Positions 33,379-42,135 are shown, counted from the first letter of the stretch. The stretch: DNA of 64,000 bases from Laedolimicola ammoniilytica (GCF_025567165.1 NZ_JAOQKC010000015.1:1-64000); one strand, 5' to 3'. The notes: generated by a model not told the origin, from the sequence alone. Translations and numbers: made by a program.

Positions 33379-34335
33379 TTATTCTTCGCCGGCTGTGTCG
33401 GTATTCGCAGCCGGAAAATCCAGTTTATAGGCCAGTACCAGCGGTTCGCTGACCATACCCTTTTTATTGATAGCTACAGCACAGAGGTGCACGTCCCCCT
33501 CCTCAGTCAGCTCCACCGGCTCCTCGTAACGGGTACTCTCCTTTGTCGGTTCGGTCCCGTCCAGTGTATAATAGATGGAGCCATACTCTGCCGTCAGGTT
33601 CAGTCTCAAATAATAATTATAGATGCCCTCCGGTGTATCGCAGACCGGCTTCTCAATGCGATAGGCGGCAAGAGTCTCCCGGATATCCTCATAGGGGCAG
33701 TCCTCTATGACAATGCTGACCATCTCCGTCTGTCCCGTCTCATTCAGCAGATTCATCATATCCAGATACAGCTCCTTCAATCCTCTGCCATCACCCCGGG
33801 CCTTCGTTTCTGCCTCGATGGCCTGTTCCATATAAGTTACAGCAGCATCTCTGTCTCCGACTTTCGCATAAGCGTCCGCCAGCAGGCGGAATACTTCTGT
33901 ATCGTCGGACTTTTTCCCACCCTGCAGCTTCTGTGCCCGGAGCAGATACGGGATAGCCTGTTCGTACTCCTCTTTTTCCGCATACCGTCTTCCCTTCCGA
34001 AGCTGGTAGGAATAATTATGATCGCTGGTTATCGCGGAATAGGAGAACCAGGATACGCAGCCACATACAAGGACCGCAGCCAGAAAAAGAAGACACTTAT
34101 AACGAAAACGCAGGACCATCGGTTTCTTCTTTTCCCGAAACGGCTTCTTCTCTCCATTCTCCACGGGCGTTTCCGGATTCGGCGTCGTTCCGATCCCAGG
34201 TTCTTCCGGCTCCTCGCGGCCTATCAGAAGCTCATCCAGGGGATCGTAATCCGGAACAATCTGTATTTCATGACCACAGTGATCACAGTATATTTTTCCG
34301 GGCTCCAGTTCGTTCCCGCAATTCGGACACTTCAT
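33379..34335 (-). CDS. Zinc-ribbon / TPR / CHB_HEX_C-like membrane protein
   Basis: A 318-residue protein with a four-part design. A zinc ribbon (C3, C6, C17, C20; CxxC-X10-CxxC) is followed by a linker, one membrane segment (about 82-102), two TPR-like repeats (AEKEEYEQAIPYLLRA and the ADAYAKVGDRDAAVTYME block) and a C-terminal chitobiase/beta-hexosaminidase-type domain (YYTLDGTEPTKEST). The last domain is common in surface proteins. The zinc ribbon would be inside and the rest outside the cell. The ATG at 34335 follows GAGAGGA. It lies 21 bases after ftsK. Function unknown. Confidence 0.8.
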   Translation of the reverse strand: MKCPNCGNELEPGKIYCDHCGHEIQIVPDYDPLDELLIGREEPEEPGIGTTPNPETPVENGEKKPFREKKKPMVLRFRYKCLLFLAAVLVCGCVSWFSYSAITSDHNYSYQLRKGRRYAEKEEYEQAIPYLLRAQKLQGGKKSDDTEVFRLLADAYAKVGDRDAAVTYMEQAIEAETKARGDGRGLKELYLDMMNLLNETGQTEMVSIVIEDCPYEDIRETLAAYRIEKPVCDTPEGIYNYYLRLNLTAEYGSIYYTLDGTEPTKESTRYEEPVELTEEGDVHLCAVAINKKGMVSEPLVLAYKLDFPAANTDTAGEE

Positions 34336-34356
34336 AAGGCTTCCTCTCTTTTGCAA

Positions 34357-37128
34357 TCAGACATATTCATCCAGATATCGTTCAAATTCTTCCAGGGTCA
34401 TCTGGATTTCCCGGGGTTTGGTTCCGGCTTCCTCGCCGACCACACCGGCCTCTGCCAGCTGATCCATGATCCGTGCCGCCCGGTTGAAGCCCACCTTGAA
34501 CCACCGCTGCAGCATGCCAATGGACGCTTTGTCCTTCTCAATGATAAATCTTCCGGCCTCCGCGAACAGGGCGTCTCTCTCCGGGCCGTCGTTCTGGGTT
34601 CCGGCTGCGCCCTCACTTTCCGCTGTCTGAACTGTATTGATATGTTCCTCCACAGCTTCACTGTATCCGCTGCCACTGTTATGTTCCTTTAAGAATTCCA
34701 CCACCGCGCCGACTTCTTCATCCGACACGAAAGCACCCTGTACGCGGACTGGCTTCGGATAACCGTAAGGGTAGAACAGCATGTCGCCTTTGCCCAGCAG
34801 CTTCTCCGCGCCGTTCATATCGAGAATGGTTCTCGAATCCACACCCGAGGATACCGCAAAGGCGATACGGGACGGCATATTGGCCTTGATAAGGCCCGTG
34901 ATAACATTGACAGAAGGCCGCTGGGTCGCGATAATCAGATGAATCCCCGCTGCACGGGCCAGCTGAGCCAGACGGCAGATGGCATCCTCCACCTCGCCCG
35001 GGGCTACCATCATCAAATCGGCCAGCTCGTCCACCACGATGACAATCTGGGGCAGCTTCTGAGGCTTGGTGTCATCCTCAATATGTTCGATATTCTTGAT
35101 TTTCTCATTATATCCGGCAAGATTCCGGACATTGTAATCGGCAAACAACTTATAACGGTGAGTCATCTCCGCCACTGCCCAGTTCAGGGCTCCCGCTGCC
35201 TTCTTCGGATCCGTCACTACCGGAATCAACAGATGGGGAATGCCATTGTATGTACTCAGCTCGACCACCTTCGGGTCGATCATAATCAGTTTGACCTCAT
35301 CCGGAGACGACTTATAAAGCAGGCTCATAATCAGGGTATTAATGCAGACGGATTTACCGGAACCGGTCGCTCCCGCGATCAGCAGATGGGGCATCTTGGC
35401 GATATCAGTCACCATAATTTTGCCCGCGATATCCTTGCCCACCGCAAAGGCCAGTTTGGATTTATGGTTCTTAAACTCCTGGGAGGATACCAGTTCCCGG
35501 AAGGATACGATGGAATTCTCCGCGTTGGGGACCTCGATACCCACCGCCGCTTTTCCGGGGATCGGCGCTTCAATTCGCACATCGGTCACAGCCAGATTCA
35601 GCTTGATATCATCGGCCAGGCTCACGATTTTATTGACCTTGACGCCCTGATCCGGCTGCAATTCATAGCGGGTCACGGCCGGTCCCTGGCTCACGTCGGT
35701 CACGGTTACGCCCACGCCGAAGTCCCGGAGAATCTGCTGCAGATGCAGGGCCGTCTCATGGAGAATCCGGTCGGTGTCTTTATTCTCTGTATGCTTCACC
35801 TGATTTAAAAGGCGAAGTGGCGGATAGACATATTCCGGTTTCGCAGCCATCGGTGTCTCAGGTGCTGAAACAGGCAGCGCAGTCTGTGACGTTGTCTGAA
35901 CCTGGTGCGCAGGCTCTGGGGTATGTACCGCAGATATCGGTTCGACGTTTCGGATTGGAGTGACCGCCCGCGTGGTCTGCGCCGGGGTTTCCTCCCGCAC
36001 AAACTCCGGCGATTCCATCTGAATCACCGACTCTGATTCTGTTTCGTGCTCTTCCGGCTCTGCGCTCTTGCGCTCCCGGTGAATCGGGATCCGGAACATT
36101 TCGTCCAGATCCTTCAGATTGGGGCCCTCCATATCGCGAAAGCTTTCCTGACCGTCTTCCGGATCCTCCGGATCGGACGCTGCATCGGCTTCCATATCCA
36201 TACCCGGCAGCGTAATCTCCCGCATTTCATCCGTATAAACTTCTTTTTTCACGGCAGCTTCCTGCTCTGCCTGTTCAGCTTCCACGCTCTCCAGGCTTTC
36301 CTTTGCCGCTGCCTCTTTGAGTGCAGTCTCCTCCAGCGCAATACCGGACACCTTATGATCCATACGGGGGCGCTTAGGTTCTCGGGGCTTCTTCACTGGT
36401 TGTTCCAGCGCCTCTGCCTCTTCACCCTCCCGCTCTTCCTCTTCCAGAGCCGCCCGTTCTTCCATGGCCTTTCTTCTGGCCTCCCGGCGTTCCTCCGCCT
36501 GAATCCGGTATCGACGTGCGTCCTCCTTCGCTGAATCGTAGACCTTCCTGCTTCCGGTCTTTACGCCGCCGATAAAAGAGCGCTCCGTGATGACCACTGC
36601 GCAGATGATGAACAGCGCCGCCACAATAATCCAGGCACCCACCACGCCAAAGGCTCCGGTCAGCACCTTGCAGATAAGGCCGCCCAGGGCTCCGCCTCCG
36701 CTTTTATGCTGCGACGCATAGGTGTAAAAAGCCGTCACCGTTCCCGCTCCGTCCTTTTCCCCGAACACTAACTCAAATACCGCGCACAGAAGCATGCCGG
36801 CGATGATCATGGCCGCCGCTTTCACAGCGGCAATGGTATTGTCCCGGTTGGAAATGGAAAAGGCTGTAACCAGAAACAGAACGATGGGCAGAATATATGC
36901 AAAAATTCCAAAGATACCAAACATCACTCTGCTGACGAACCCGCCCGCAGCCCCTCCGACCCCGAAATTGCTGATGAGAAGCAGAACCGAAACCGCAAAC
37001 AGAATCAGGACCGTCACCTCGTCCCGGATAAACGCGTTTTCTTCCTTCCGCTTTACTGTTGTCTTTCTGGAGGCCGTTGTCTTTTTTCGTGTGGTTGTCC
37101 GGCGTCTGCCGGAGTTCCCTGCTGCCAT
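34357..37128 (-). CDS. ftsK: DNA translocase FtsK/SpoIIIE
   Basis: A 923-residue translocase: about four N-terminal membrane helices (residues ~28-190), a long Glu/Pro/Gln-rich low-complexity linker (~200-430), the FtsK alpha/beta motor with Walker A GATGSGKS near residue 585 and Walker B VDELADLMM, and a C-terminal gamma winged helix (LQRWFKVGFNRAARIMDQL). It pumps chromosomal DNA through the division or sporulation septum. As the only such gene here it may serve both roles. It is encoded downstream of the TepA-like protease, as in B. subtilis. Confidence 0.93.
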   Translation of the reverse strand: MAAGNSGRRRTTTRKKTTASRKTTVKRKEENAFIRDEVTVLILFAVSVLLLISNFGVGGAAGGFVSRVMFGIFGIFAYILPIVLFLVTAFSISNRDNTIAAVKAAAMIIAGMLLCAVFELVFGEKDGAGTVTAFYTYASQHKSGGGALGGLICKVLTGAFGVVGAWIIVAALFIICAVVITERSFIGGVKTGSRKVYDSAKEDARRYRIQAEERREARRKAMEERAALEEEEREGEEAEALEQPVKKPREPKRPRMDHKVSGIALEETALKEAAAKESLESVEAEQAEQEAAVKKEVYTDEMREITLPGMDMEADAASDPEDPEDGQESFRDMEGPNLKDLDEMFRIPIHRERKSAEPEEHETESESVIQMESPEFVREETPAQTTRAVTPIRNVEPISAVHTPEPAHQVQTTSQTALPVSAPETPMAAKPEYVYPPLRLLNQVKHTENKDTDRILHETALHLQQILRDFGVGVTVTDVSQGPAVTRYELQPDQGVKVNKIVSLADDIKLNLAVTDVRIEAPIPGKAAVGIEVPNAENSIVSFRELVSSQEFKNHKSKLAFAVGKDIAGKIMVTDIAKMPHLLIAGATGSGKSVCINTLIMSLLYKSSPDEVKLIMIDPKVVELSTYNGIPHLLIPVVTDPKKAAGALNWAVAEMTHRYKLFADYNVRNLAGYNEKIKNIEHIEDDTKPQKLPQIVIVVDELADLMMVAPGEVEDAICRLAQLARAAGIHLIIATQRPSVNVITGLIKANMPSRIAFAVSSGVDSRTILDMNGAEKLLGKGDMLFYPYGYPKPVRVQGAFVSDEEVGAVVEFLKEHNSGSGYSEAVEEHINTVQTAESEGAAGTQNDGPERDALFAEAGRFIIEKDKASIGMLQRWFKVGFNRAARIMDQLAEAGVVGEEAGTKPREIQMTLEEFERYLDEYV

Positions 37129-37219
37129 CTCTTTTGTCCTCCCCTTTTTATTCGCATAATTATTTTAATTATACCATATCCTCCGGATATGCCGCTCCGC
37201 TTTGGATGCCATCCGGCAG

Positions 37220-37245
37220 GGTATAATATCTTGCGATATTATACC
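37220..37245. promoter_or_regulatory. Perfect 11-bp palindrome over the ftsK -10 region
   Basis: GGTATAATATC (37220-37230), TTGC, GATATTATACC (37235-37245). It contains the -10 of the ftsK promoter, so a protein bound here would block transcription. A second extended -10 (TGGTATAAT) lies about 50 bases downstream on the minus strand. Confidence 0.55.
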
Positions 37246-37266
37246 ATTTTTTAACCGTGCTGTCCA
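37238..37266 (-). promoter_or_regulatory. Promoter of ftsK
   Basis: Minus strand: -35 TGGACA (37261-37266), 17-base spacer, extended -10 TGG-TATAAT (37238-37243). The leader to the ATG is about 100 bases. Confidence 0.7.
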
Positions 37267-37270
37267 CGCA

Positions 37271-37948
37271 TCATTTTTCCCGGATCAGCTCCCGCAACTT
37301 CGCAAAGGCCCGGGCGATTCCGCCCACCTCGTTGATGAGTCCTTCCTTCACTGCCTGGCTGCCCACCAGGACGGATCCCACATCCTTGGTTAGTTCCCCG
37401 GTCTCCAGCATAAGCCTCGACAATCGTTCTCTGGAAATACTGCTGTGCGTGGTAATAAAGCCCGAAATCCGATCCTGAATCTTCTGGAAATAATCAAAAG
37501 TCTGGGGCACGCCGATAATAAGGCCGGTCATCCGTACCGGATGAATCATCATGGTCCCGGTGGGAACGATAAAGGAATAATCTGCAGATACTGCCAGAGG
37601 TACGCCGATGGAATGACTACCGCCCAACACCAGCGATACCGTAGGCTTACTTAAGGACGCAATCATTTCCGCAATGGCCAGTCCTGACTCCACATCGCCG
37701 CCCACCGTGTTAATAAGCACCAGAAGCCCCTCCACGCTTTTGCTGTCCTCCAGAGCCGCCAACTGTGGAATCACGTGCTCGTACTTGGTGGTTTTCGCGC
37801 TGGAGGCCAGGCACTCATGCCCCTCGATCTCGCCTATGATATTCAGCAAATGAATCCGATGCTCCCCTTCCTCCAGCGTCACCTGTCCGAAGTCCTCGAT
37901 TTCCTGATTCTGCTCTTTCTGTTTTTCCTCGCTTTTCTCTTTTTCCAT
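37271..37948 (-). CDS. tepA: ClpP-like serine protease, TepA type
   Basis: A 225-residue ClpP/crotonase-fold protease. The oxyanion/nucleophile segment GGSHSIG puts the catalytic serine at S113, and the histidine is H136 in MMIHPVRM. The N-terminal ~25 residues are highly charged. It is longer and more divergent than ClpP and lies immediately upstream of ftsK/spoIIIE, as TepA does in B. subtilis. TepA has been linked to protein translocation and spore formation; the substrate is unknown. Its start region is inside a stem-loop described separately. Confidence 0.85.
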   Translation of the reverse strand: MEKEKSEEKQKEQNQEIEDFGQVTLEEGEHRIHLLNIIGEIEGHECLASSAKTTKYEHVIPQLAALEDSKSVEGLLVLINTVGGDVESGLAIAEMIASLSKPTVSLVLGGSHSIGVPLAVSADYSFIVPTGTMMIHPVRMTGLIIGVPQTFDYFQKIQDRISGFITTHSSISRERLSRLMLETGELTKDVGSVLVGSQAVKEGLINEVGGIARAFAKLRELIREK

Positions 37949-37953
37949 AAAAA

Positions 37954-38006
37954 TACCCTGACCTTTCTCACATACTTTTTCTTTAGTATGCTTTCCGGTC
38001 AGGGTA
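37954..38006 (-). promoter_or_regulatory. Stem-loop that can sequester the tepA ribosome-binding site
   Basis: A 10-bp outer stem (TACCCTGACC 37954-37963 with GGTCAGGGTA 37997-38006) and a 6-bp inner stem (CATACT/AGTATG at 37971-37976 and 37985-37990). On the minus strand the 3' arm contains AAAGGTCAGGG, the only plausible ribosome-binding site, and is followed by TTTTT and the ATG. It may act as a terminator for the upstream gene or hide the tepA site in read-through transcripts. Confidence 0.6.
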
Positions 38007-38012
38007 ATTATA
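38007..38012 (-). promoter_or_regulatory. -10 element upstream of tepA
   Basis: Minus-strand TATAAT directly outside the stem-loop. No good -35 is seen. The predicted start, near 38000, would fall inside the upstream arm of the stem, so this transcript would lack part of the hairpin. Confidence 0.45.
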
Positions 38013-38025
38013 CCTGTTTGAAAGC

Positions 38026-38808
38026 TTAAGACATGTAGCGACTCTTCAGGTCATAAACCATCTCCGCGTAACGTTCCCTGCAGGCTTCGTTTTCGCCGTT
38101 CTCGATCTTGTGAACGCAATCCATCAGATAAGAATTCCACAGCTCATCATATACGGCGCCCGCATTTTCCTGGCGGGCAATCCGGTTCACAATGGTCGGC
38201 GCGATATTATAGTATTCTTTGACCATCGCCCCGCCCTCTTCGCTCTGCAGCAGATAATTGTCCCGGTAAGAGCGCAAAAGCTCCAGCTCGTAGCAATTGT
38301 CCGCCTTTCCCTGGCTCTCACAGGCTGCCGTGGTGATATAACAGAATTTCCGGTGGAAACCCTGCTCGATCTTCTCATAGTCTGCCTTGCCCACGGAAGT
38401 CTTGAAGGTCTCGTTCCAGCGGGTCATCAGCACATCCGCCAGCGGCTCCGCAGACTGATTGTTCTTCTGCTCCAGCAGTGCCGGAAATACATAGACAGCC
38501 AGAATCATATTGTAATTGATCTGCTGCTCGCTTTTCTTTCCCTTTTTCGTGATTCCGTCAAGCTCTGACTGTACGCAGTCGATCAGATGATCGGACAGCC
38601 TGGTAAGCCAGGCCTCCGGATTCTCTTCCTGCTGGTACACCCGCTCAATGGCATTGATGGTATCCAGATTTCTTCTCAAATACGCCTGAAAAGCCTCCGG
38701 ATATACGTCCCGCTTAAAGGTTTTCATGGGATTATCCTCTTTTAAGAGCATATCCTCGATCCCCTGCATGGCCTGATTATAACTCTCCCCGTATGCTACC
38801 AGATCCAT
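38026..38808 (-). CDS. CFI-box-CTERM domain protein
   Basis: A 260-residue hydrophilic, helical protein. The C-terminal ~100 residues begin with CYITTAACE (near residue 162) and continue ELELLRSYRDNYLL and EYYNIAPTIVNRI, the pattern of the CFI-box C-terminal domain. This domain is recognised by its cysteine-containing box but has no known function. No signal peptide or membrane segment. It lies between yebC (15-base gap) and tepA. Confidence 0.75.
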   Translation of the reverse strand: MDLVAYGESYNQAMQGIEDMLLKEDNPMKTFKRDVYPEAFQAYLRRNLDTINAIERVYQQEENPEAWLTRLSDHLIDCVQSELDGITKKGKKSEQQINYNMILAVYVFPALLEQKNNQSAEPLADVLMTRWNETFKTSVGKADYEKIEQGFHRKFCYITTAACESQGKADNCYELELLRSYRDNYLLQSEEGGAMVKEYYNIAPTIVNRIARQENAGAVYDELWNSYLMDCVHKIENGENEACRERYAEMVYDLKSRYMS

Positions 38809-38823
38809 ATGTAGTCCTCCCGA

Positions 38824-39552
38824 TTACTCGTCCCAGTTATGGTATACGTTCTGTACGTCGTCGTCCTCATCCAGCAGATCCAGTGTTCTCTGCAGGTTCT
38901 TGATGGCGTCCTCATCCGTCAGTGTCACATAGGTCTGCGGGATCATGGTCACCTCAGCCTCCGCCATTGGGATGCCCTTCTCTTCCAGAGCCGCACGTAC
39001 CTCGCTGAAGGAATCCGGATCGGTCAGGATCTCGAAGCTGTCCTCCTCTTCGGAGAAGTCCTCTGCCCCTGCGTCCAGCGCCAGCATCATCAGATCGTCC
39101 GGATCCATATCACACTCATCCCGATCCACGATGATCTGTCCCTTCTTATCAAACATATAAGATACGCAGCCCTGGTTACCGATGGAGCCGTTGCCCTTGG
39201 TAAATGCGCTTCTTACATTTGCCGCGGTACGATTCTTATTGTCGGTCAGCGCGTCCACGATAATAGCAATACCATTGGGGCCATATCCTTCATAAGATAC
39301 ATACTCGTAGTTTACTGCGTTGGCATTGCCTGCCGCCTTCTTGATGCCGCGGTCTATGGTATCGTTGGGCATGTTCGCTGCCTTGGCTTTGGCAATGATA
39401 TCACGCAGCTTGCTGTTGTTGTTCGGGTCAGCGCCGCCTTCCTTTACGGCTACGGCCAGCTCACGGCCGATGATGGTGAAAATCTTTCCCTTTGCTGCGT
39501 CATTCTTCTCTTTTTTATGCTTAATGTTCGCAAATTTTGAATGTCCTGACAT
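38824..39552 (-). CDS. YebC/PmpR family protein
   Basis: A 242-residue YebC-family protein starting MSGHSKFANIKHKK, with the conserved GKIFTIIGRELAVAVKEGG and YEGYGPNGIAIIVDALTDN regions. Members have been described as DNA-binding regulators and, more recently, as translation factors that relieve ribosome stalling at proline runs. The two cannot be distinguished by sequence. It has its own promoter. Confidence 0.93.
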   Translation of the reverse strand: MSGHSKFANIKHKKEKNDAAKGKIFTIIGRELAVAVKEGGADPNNNSKLRDIIAKAKAANMPNDTIDRGIKKAAGNANAVNYEYVSYEGYGPNGIAIIVDALTDNKNRTAANVRSAFTKGNGSIGNQGCVSYMFDKKGQIIVDRDECDMDPDDLMMLALDAGAEDFSEEEDSFEILTDPDSFSEVRAALEEKGIPMAEAEVTMIPQTYVTLTDEDAIKNLQRTLDLLDEDDDVQNVYHNWDE

Positions 39553-39628
39553 ATCTAAACACTCCTATTCTTCCTGATCTGTACTTTTCGCCGCCGCTTC
39601 TGTCAGTTCCCGGCAGACGGTTCTCTCT

Positions 39629-39657
39629 ATTGTAACACTATTTTTTTCAGATGGCAA
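39629..39657 (-). promoter_or_regulatory. Promoter of yebC
   Basis: Minus strand: -35 TTGCCA (39652-39657), 17-base spacer, -10 TACAAT (39629-39634). The -35 begins three bases after the mazF stop. Confidence 0.7.
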
Positions 39658-39660
39658 GTC

Positions 39661-40008
39661 TTATGTATCCAGCTCCAGACTCACCCGCAAAGCCTCGTTG
39701 ACCCGCTGCAGGGATCGCTCATCCAGATGACAGATTTTATCCCGCAGGCGCTGCTTGTCGATGGTCCGCAGCTGCTCCAGCAAAATCACCGAATCCCGGA
39801 CAATCTGGCACTGCCTGGTGTTCAGTTCCACATGGGTGGGAAGCTTTGCCTTATTCATCTTCGAGGTAATTGCCGCCACGATGACGGTGGGACTGTGCCG
39901 GTTGCCGGTATCATTTTGAATCACGAGTACCGGACGGACGCCGCCCTGCTCAGAACCAATCACCGGCCGTAAGTCCGCGTAGTATACATCGCCCCGTCTG
40001 ATTATCAC
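39661..40008 (-). CDS. MazF/NdoA (PemK-like) mRNA endoribonuclease toxin
   Basis: A 115-residue protein very like NdoA/EndoA of B. subtilis: MIIRRGDVYYADL, GSEQGGVRPVLVIQND, ATAxxITS-like VAAITSKMNKAKLPTH and LLEQLRTIDKQRL. It should cleave mRNA at short specific sites. The GTG at 40006-40008 is chosen by homology and a GGAG at ten bases; an upstream extension to 40086 has no support. In B. subtilis the order is alr-ndoAI-ndoA; here alr is next door but no antitoxin gene lies in the 88 bases between. Confidence 0.88.
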   Translation of the reverse strand: MIIRRGDVYYADLRPVIGSEQGGVRPVLVIQNDTGNRHSPTVIVAAITSKMNKAKLPTHVELNTRQCQIVRDSVILLEQLRTIDKQRLRDKICHLDERSLQRVNEALRVSLELDT

Positions 40009-40096
40009 ATTTTTCACACTCCAATTTTCAAAATACGTTGTTACTTCTTTCTCAAGTATTTCCAAAATTACAGTGTGTATACACATTCAGGCCTTC

Positions 40097-41263
40097 TCAG
40101 GCATAAAAATCGTGAACCTCCGAGACCTTACCGTGGCGCAGGTAAATCCGCGGAACCCGCTGGGACAGGTCGCAGACAAATTCATAATTAAAGCGTCCGG
40201 ACAGCTCCGCCAGCTCATCCACAGACAAATAGGCGTCCCCGTCCCTTCCGAACATGGTGACTTCCAGCCCCGGTACTGCCTCCGGAATCTCCGTCACATC
40301 CACCATCATCTGATCCATACAGACTCTGCCGCAGATGGGTGCCCGTTTTCCGGCCACCAGAATGCAGCCCTTATTGGACAGACTTCTGGGATAACCGTCC
40401 GCGTAGCCCACCGGGACGGTGGCGATCCGGCGCACGGAGTCTGCCGTATAGATGCCGCCGTAGCTGATCTCCGTACCAGGCGTGATCTCTTTTACATGCA
40501 CGATATGGCTCTTCATTTCCATGGCGGGTTTCAGTGGAACCAATTCTTTCTTTACTTCCTCCGAAGGGTACAGGCCATACACCGTGATGCCCGCCCGCAC
40601 CATATCCAGGTTCGCTTCCGGCAGATCGATGATACCGGCACTGTTAGAGCAATGATGAATTTGGAAACGCACGCCTGCCGCCTCACAGGCCCTGTTAAAA
40701 GCCTGATACCGCATAAGCTGCTTTTCAGTGGCCGCCTTATCCGCCTCGTCGGATTTGGCAAAATGGGTAAACAGGCCTTCCAGCGTGATCCCGGGAAGCT
40801 CCCCAATTTCACAGACTGTTTTTACACTTTCCTCCGTATCCGCAAAACCAATGCGGCTCATCCCTGTATCCACTTTAATATGCACGTTCACGTTTTTTCC
40901 CTGACGCACGGCCTCTGCAGAAAGCTCCTGTGCCATGTCCAGCCGGAACACGGTGGGACAGATATCCAGGCGCACCAGTTCCGGGTAATCCTCCGGAAAT
41001 ACGTAGCCCAGAATTAATATCGGCTTTCGGATTCCGTTTTTCCGAAGCTCTACCGCCTCCTCGATGGTGGCTGCCGCAAACCCCCACAGATAATCCTTTT
41101 CCTCTATCATCTGCGCGATGGGTACCGCGCCGTGGCCGTAGCCGTTGGCCTTTACCACCGCCGCAATCTGCGTCCCGGCCTGCAGATTCGCCTTCATGGC
41201 CTCAAAATTCTCTTCTATGGCATCCAAATTCACATAAGCCGCTACGCGCTTATATTTTTTCAC
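40097..41263 (-). CDS. alr: Alanine racemase
   Basis: A 388-residue PLP enzyme. The PLP lysine is K38 in VVKANGYGHG, and the second catalytic residue is the tyrosine of EISYGG. It makes D-alanine for peptidoglycan. I use the GTG at 41261-41263, eight bases after AGGAG; a GTG three codons earlier is too near that site. The alr-mazF order is conserved. Confidence 0.93.
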   Translation of the reverse strand: MKKYKRVAAYVNLDAIEENFEAMKANLQAGTQIAAVVKANGYGHGAVPIAQMIEEKDYLWGFAAATIEEAVELRKNGIRKPILILGYVFPEDYPELVRLDICPTVFRLDMAQELSAEAVRQGKNVNVHIKVDTGMSRIGFADTEESVKTVCEIGELPGITLEGLFTHFAKSDEADKAATEKQLMRYQAFNRACEAAGVRFQIHHCSNSAGIIDLPEANLDMVRAGITVYGLYPSEEVKKELVPLKPAMEMKSHIVHVKEITPGTEISYGGIYTADSVRRIATVPVGYADGYPRSLSNKGCILVAGKRAPICGRVCMDQMMVDVTEIPEAVPGLEVTMFGRDGDAYLSVDELAELSGRFNYEFVCDLSQRVPRIYLRHGKVSEVHDFYA

Positions 41264-41301
41264 GTCTGACACTCCTCACTATCCTTAATATATGCGTCTG
41301 C

Positions 41302-41331
41302 ACGCAAAAGGGAGCCCATAAGCTCCCTTTT
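41302..41331 (-). terminator. Intrinsic terminator of rex
   Basis: A 10-bp perfect stem AAAAGGGAGC/GCTCCCTTTT (41306-41315, 41322-41331) with a 6-base loop; the stem itself supplies the T run. It lies 25 bases past the rex stop. Confidence 0.8.
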
Positions 41332-41356
41332 ATGACTCGTCACTTCCGGTACTCCA

Positions 41357-42004
41357 TCAGGAACGGGGATGCTCTTTCTCATACCGTGTGATATTGTAAG
41401 AAAGCTGCATCAGGCTCTCTGACAGATGTACGTTCTCCACCAGAACGTCCGACGGAACATCCAGATCGATGTGGGCGAAATTCCAGATGGCTTTGATTCC
41501 GTACCGAACCAGAAGCCGCGTCATTTCCTCCGCCTTGGACTTCGGCAATGTCAAGGCCGCAATCTGAATCTCCTCGTCCTTAATAAAGCTCTCCAGATCC
41601 TCCAGCATATGAATCTGGATACCGCGGACGCTTAAGCCCTTTAAGACAGGATTTACATCGAAGATACCTTTTATGTAGAAGCCTCGTTTTTCAAAATCCA
41701 CATAATTGGCCAGTGCCTGTCCCAGGTTGCCTCCGCCGATGATGATCATGTTGTGCTTTTTGTCAAGGCCCAGAATCTTGCCGATTTCTTCATACAGATA
41801 CTTCACATTGTATCCGTATCCCTGCTGTCCGAAGCCTCCGAAATTGTTCAGATCCTGCCGGATCTGTGACGCCGTGACGCTCATTCGTTTACTCAGCTCA
41901 CCGGAAGAGATACGTTCTACTCCGTTCTCCATCAGTTCGCCAAGATAACGATAATAACGCGGTAGCCGCTTAATTACTGCTTTTGAGATCTCTCTCTCTT
42001 CCAT
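41357..42004 (-). CDS. rex: Redox-sensing transcriptional repressor Rex
   Basis: A 215-residue Rex: an N-terminal winged helix (SGELSKRMSVTASQIRQDLN, near residues 36-55, shown whole) and a Rossmann domain with GGGNLGQALANY that senses the NADH/NAD+ ratio. High NADH releases it from DNA, inducing fermentative genes. It is transcribed away from the ABC-F gene. No clear Rex operator was found at its own promoter. nfnAB is a plausible target, but no consensus site was seen there either. Confidence 0.95.
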   Translation of the reverse strand: MEEREISKAVIKRLPRYYRYLGELMENGVERISSGELSKRMSVTASQIRQDLNNFGGFGQQGYGYNVKYLYEEIGKILGLDKKHNMIIIGGGNLGQALANYVDFEKRGFYIKGIFDVNPVLKGLSVRGIQIHMLEDLESFIKDEEIQIAALTLPKSKAEEMTRLLVRYGIKAIWNFAHIDLDVPSDVLVENVHLSESLMQLSYNITRYEKEHPRS

Positions 42005-42047
42005 AATCCTTACACATCCCTCAACCAGACTTTTCGAAACTGTTTTT

Positions 42048-42077
42048 ATTATAATCGAAAAGCAAATTTTTTGTCAA
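42048..42077 (-). promoter_or_regulatory. Promoter of rex
   Basis: Minus strand: -35 TTGACA (42072-42077), 18-base spacer, -10 TATAAT (42048-42053). Confidence 0.8.
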
Positions 42078-42106
42078 TCTTTTTGCCGCATTCTTCTAAA
42101 AGAATC

Positions 42107-42135
42107 TTGTTCAATCCCGCATTTTTCGCTATAAT
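42107..42135 (+). promoter_or_regulatory. Promoter of the ABC-F gene
   Basis: -35 TTGTTC (42107-42112), 17-base spacer, -10 TATAAT (42130-42135), 43 bases upstream of the ATG at 42179. Confidence 0.75.

Noticed and set aside
40009..40096. Antitoxin gene between alr and mazF
   Set aside because: The region is too short and its frame has no ribosome-binding site or antitoxin-like sequence.
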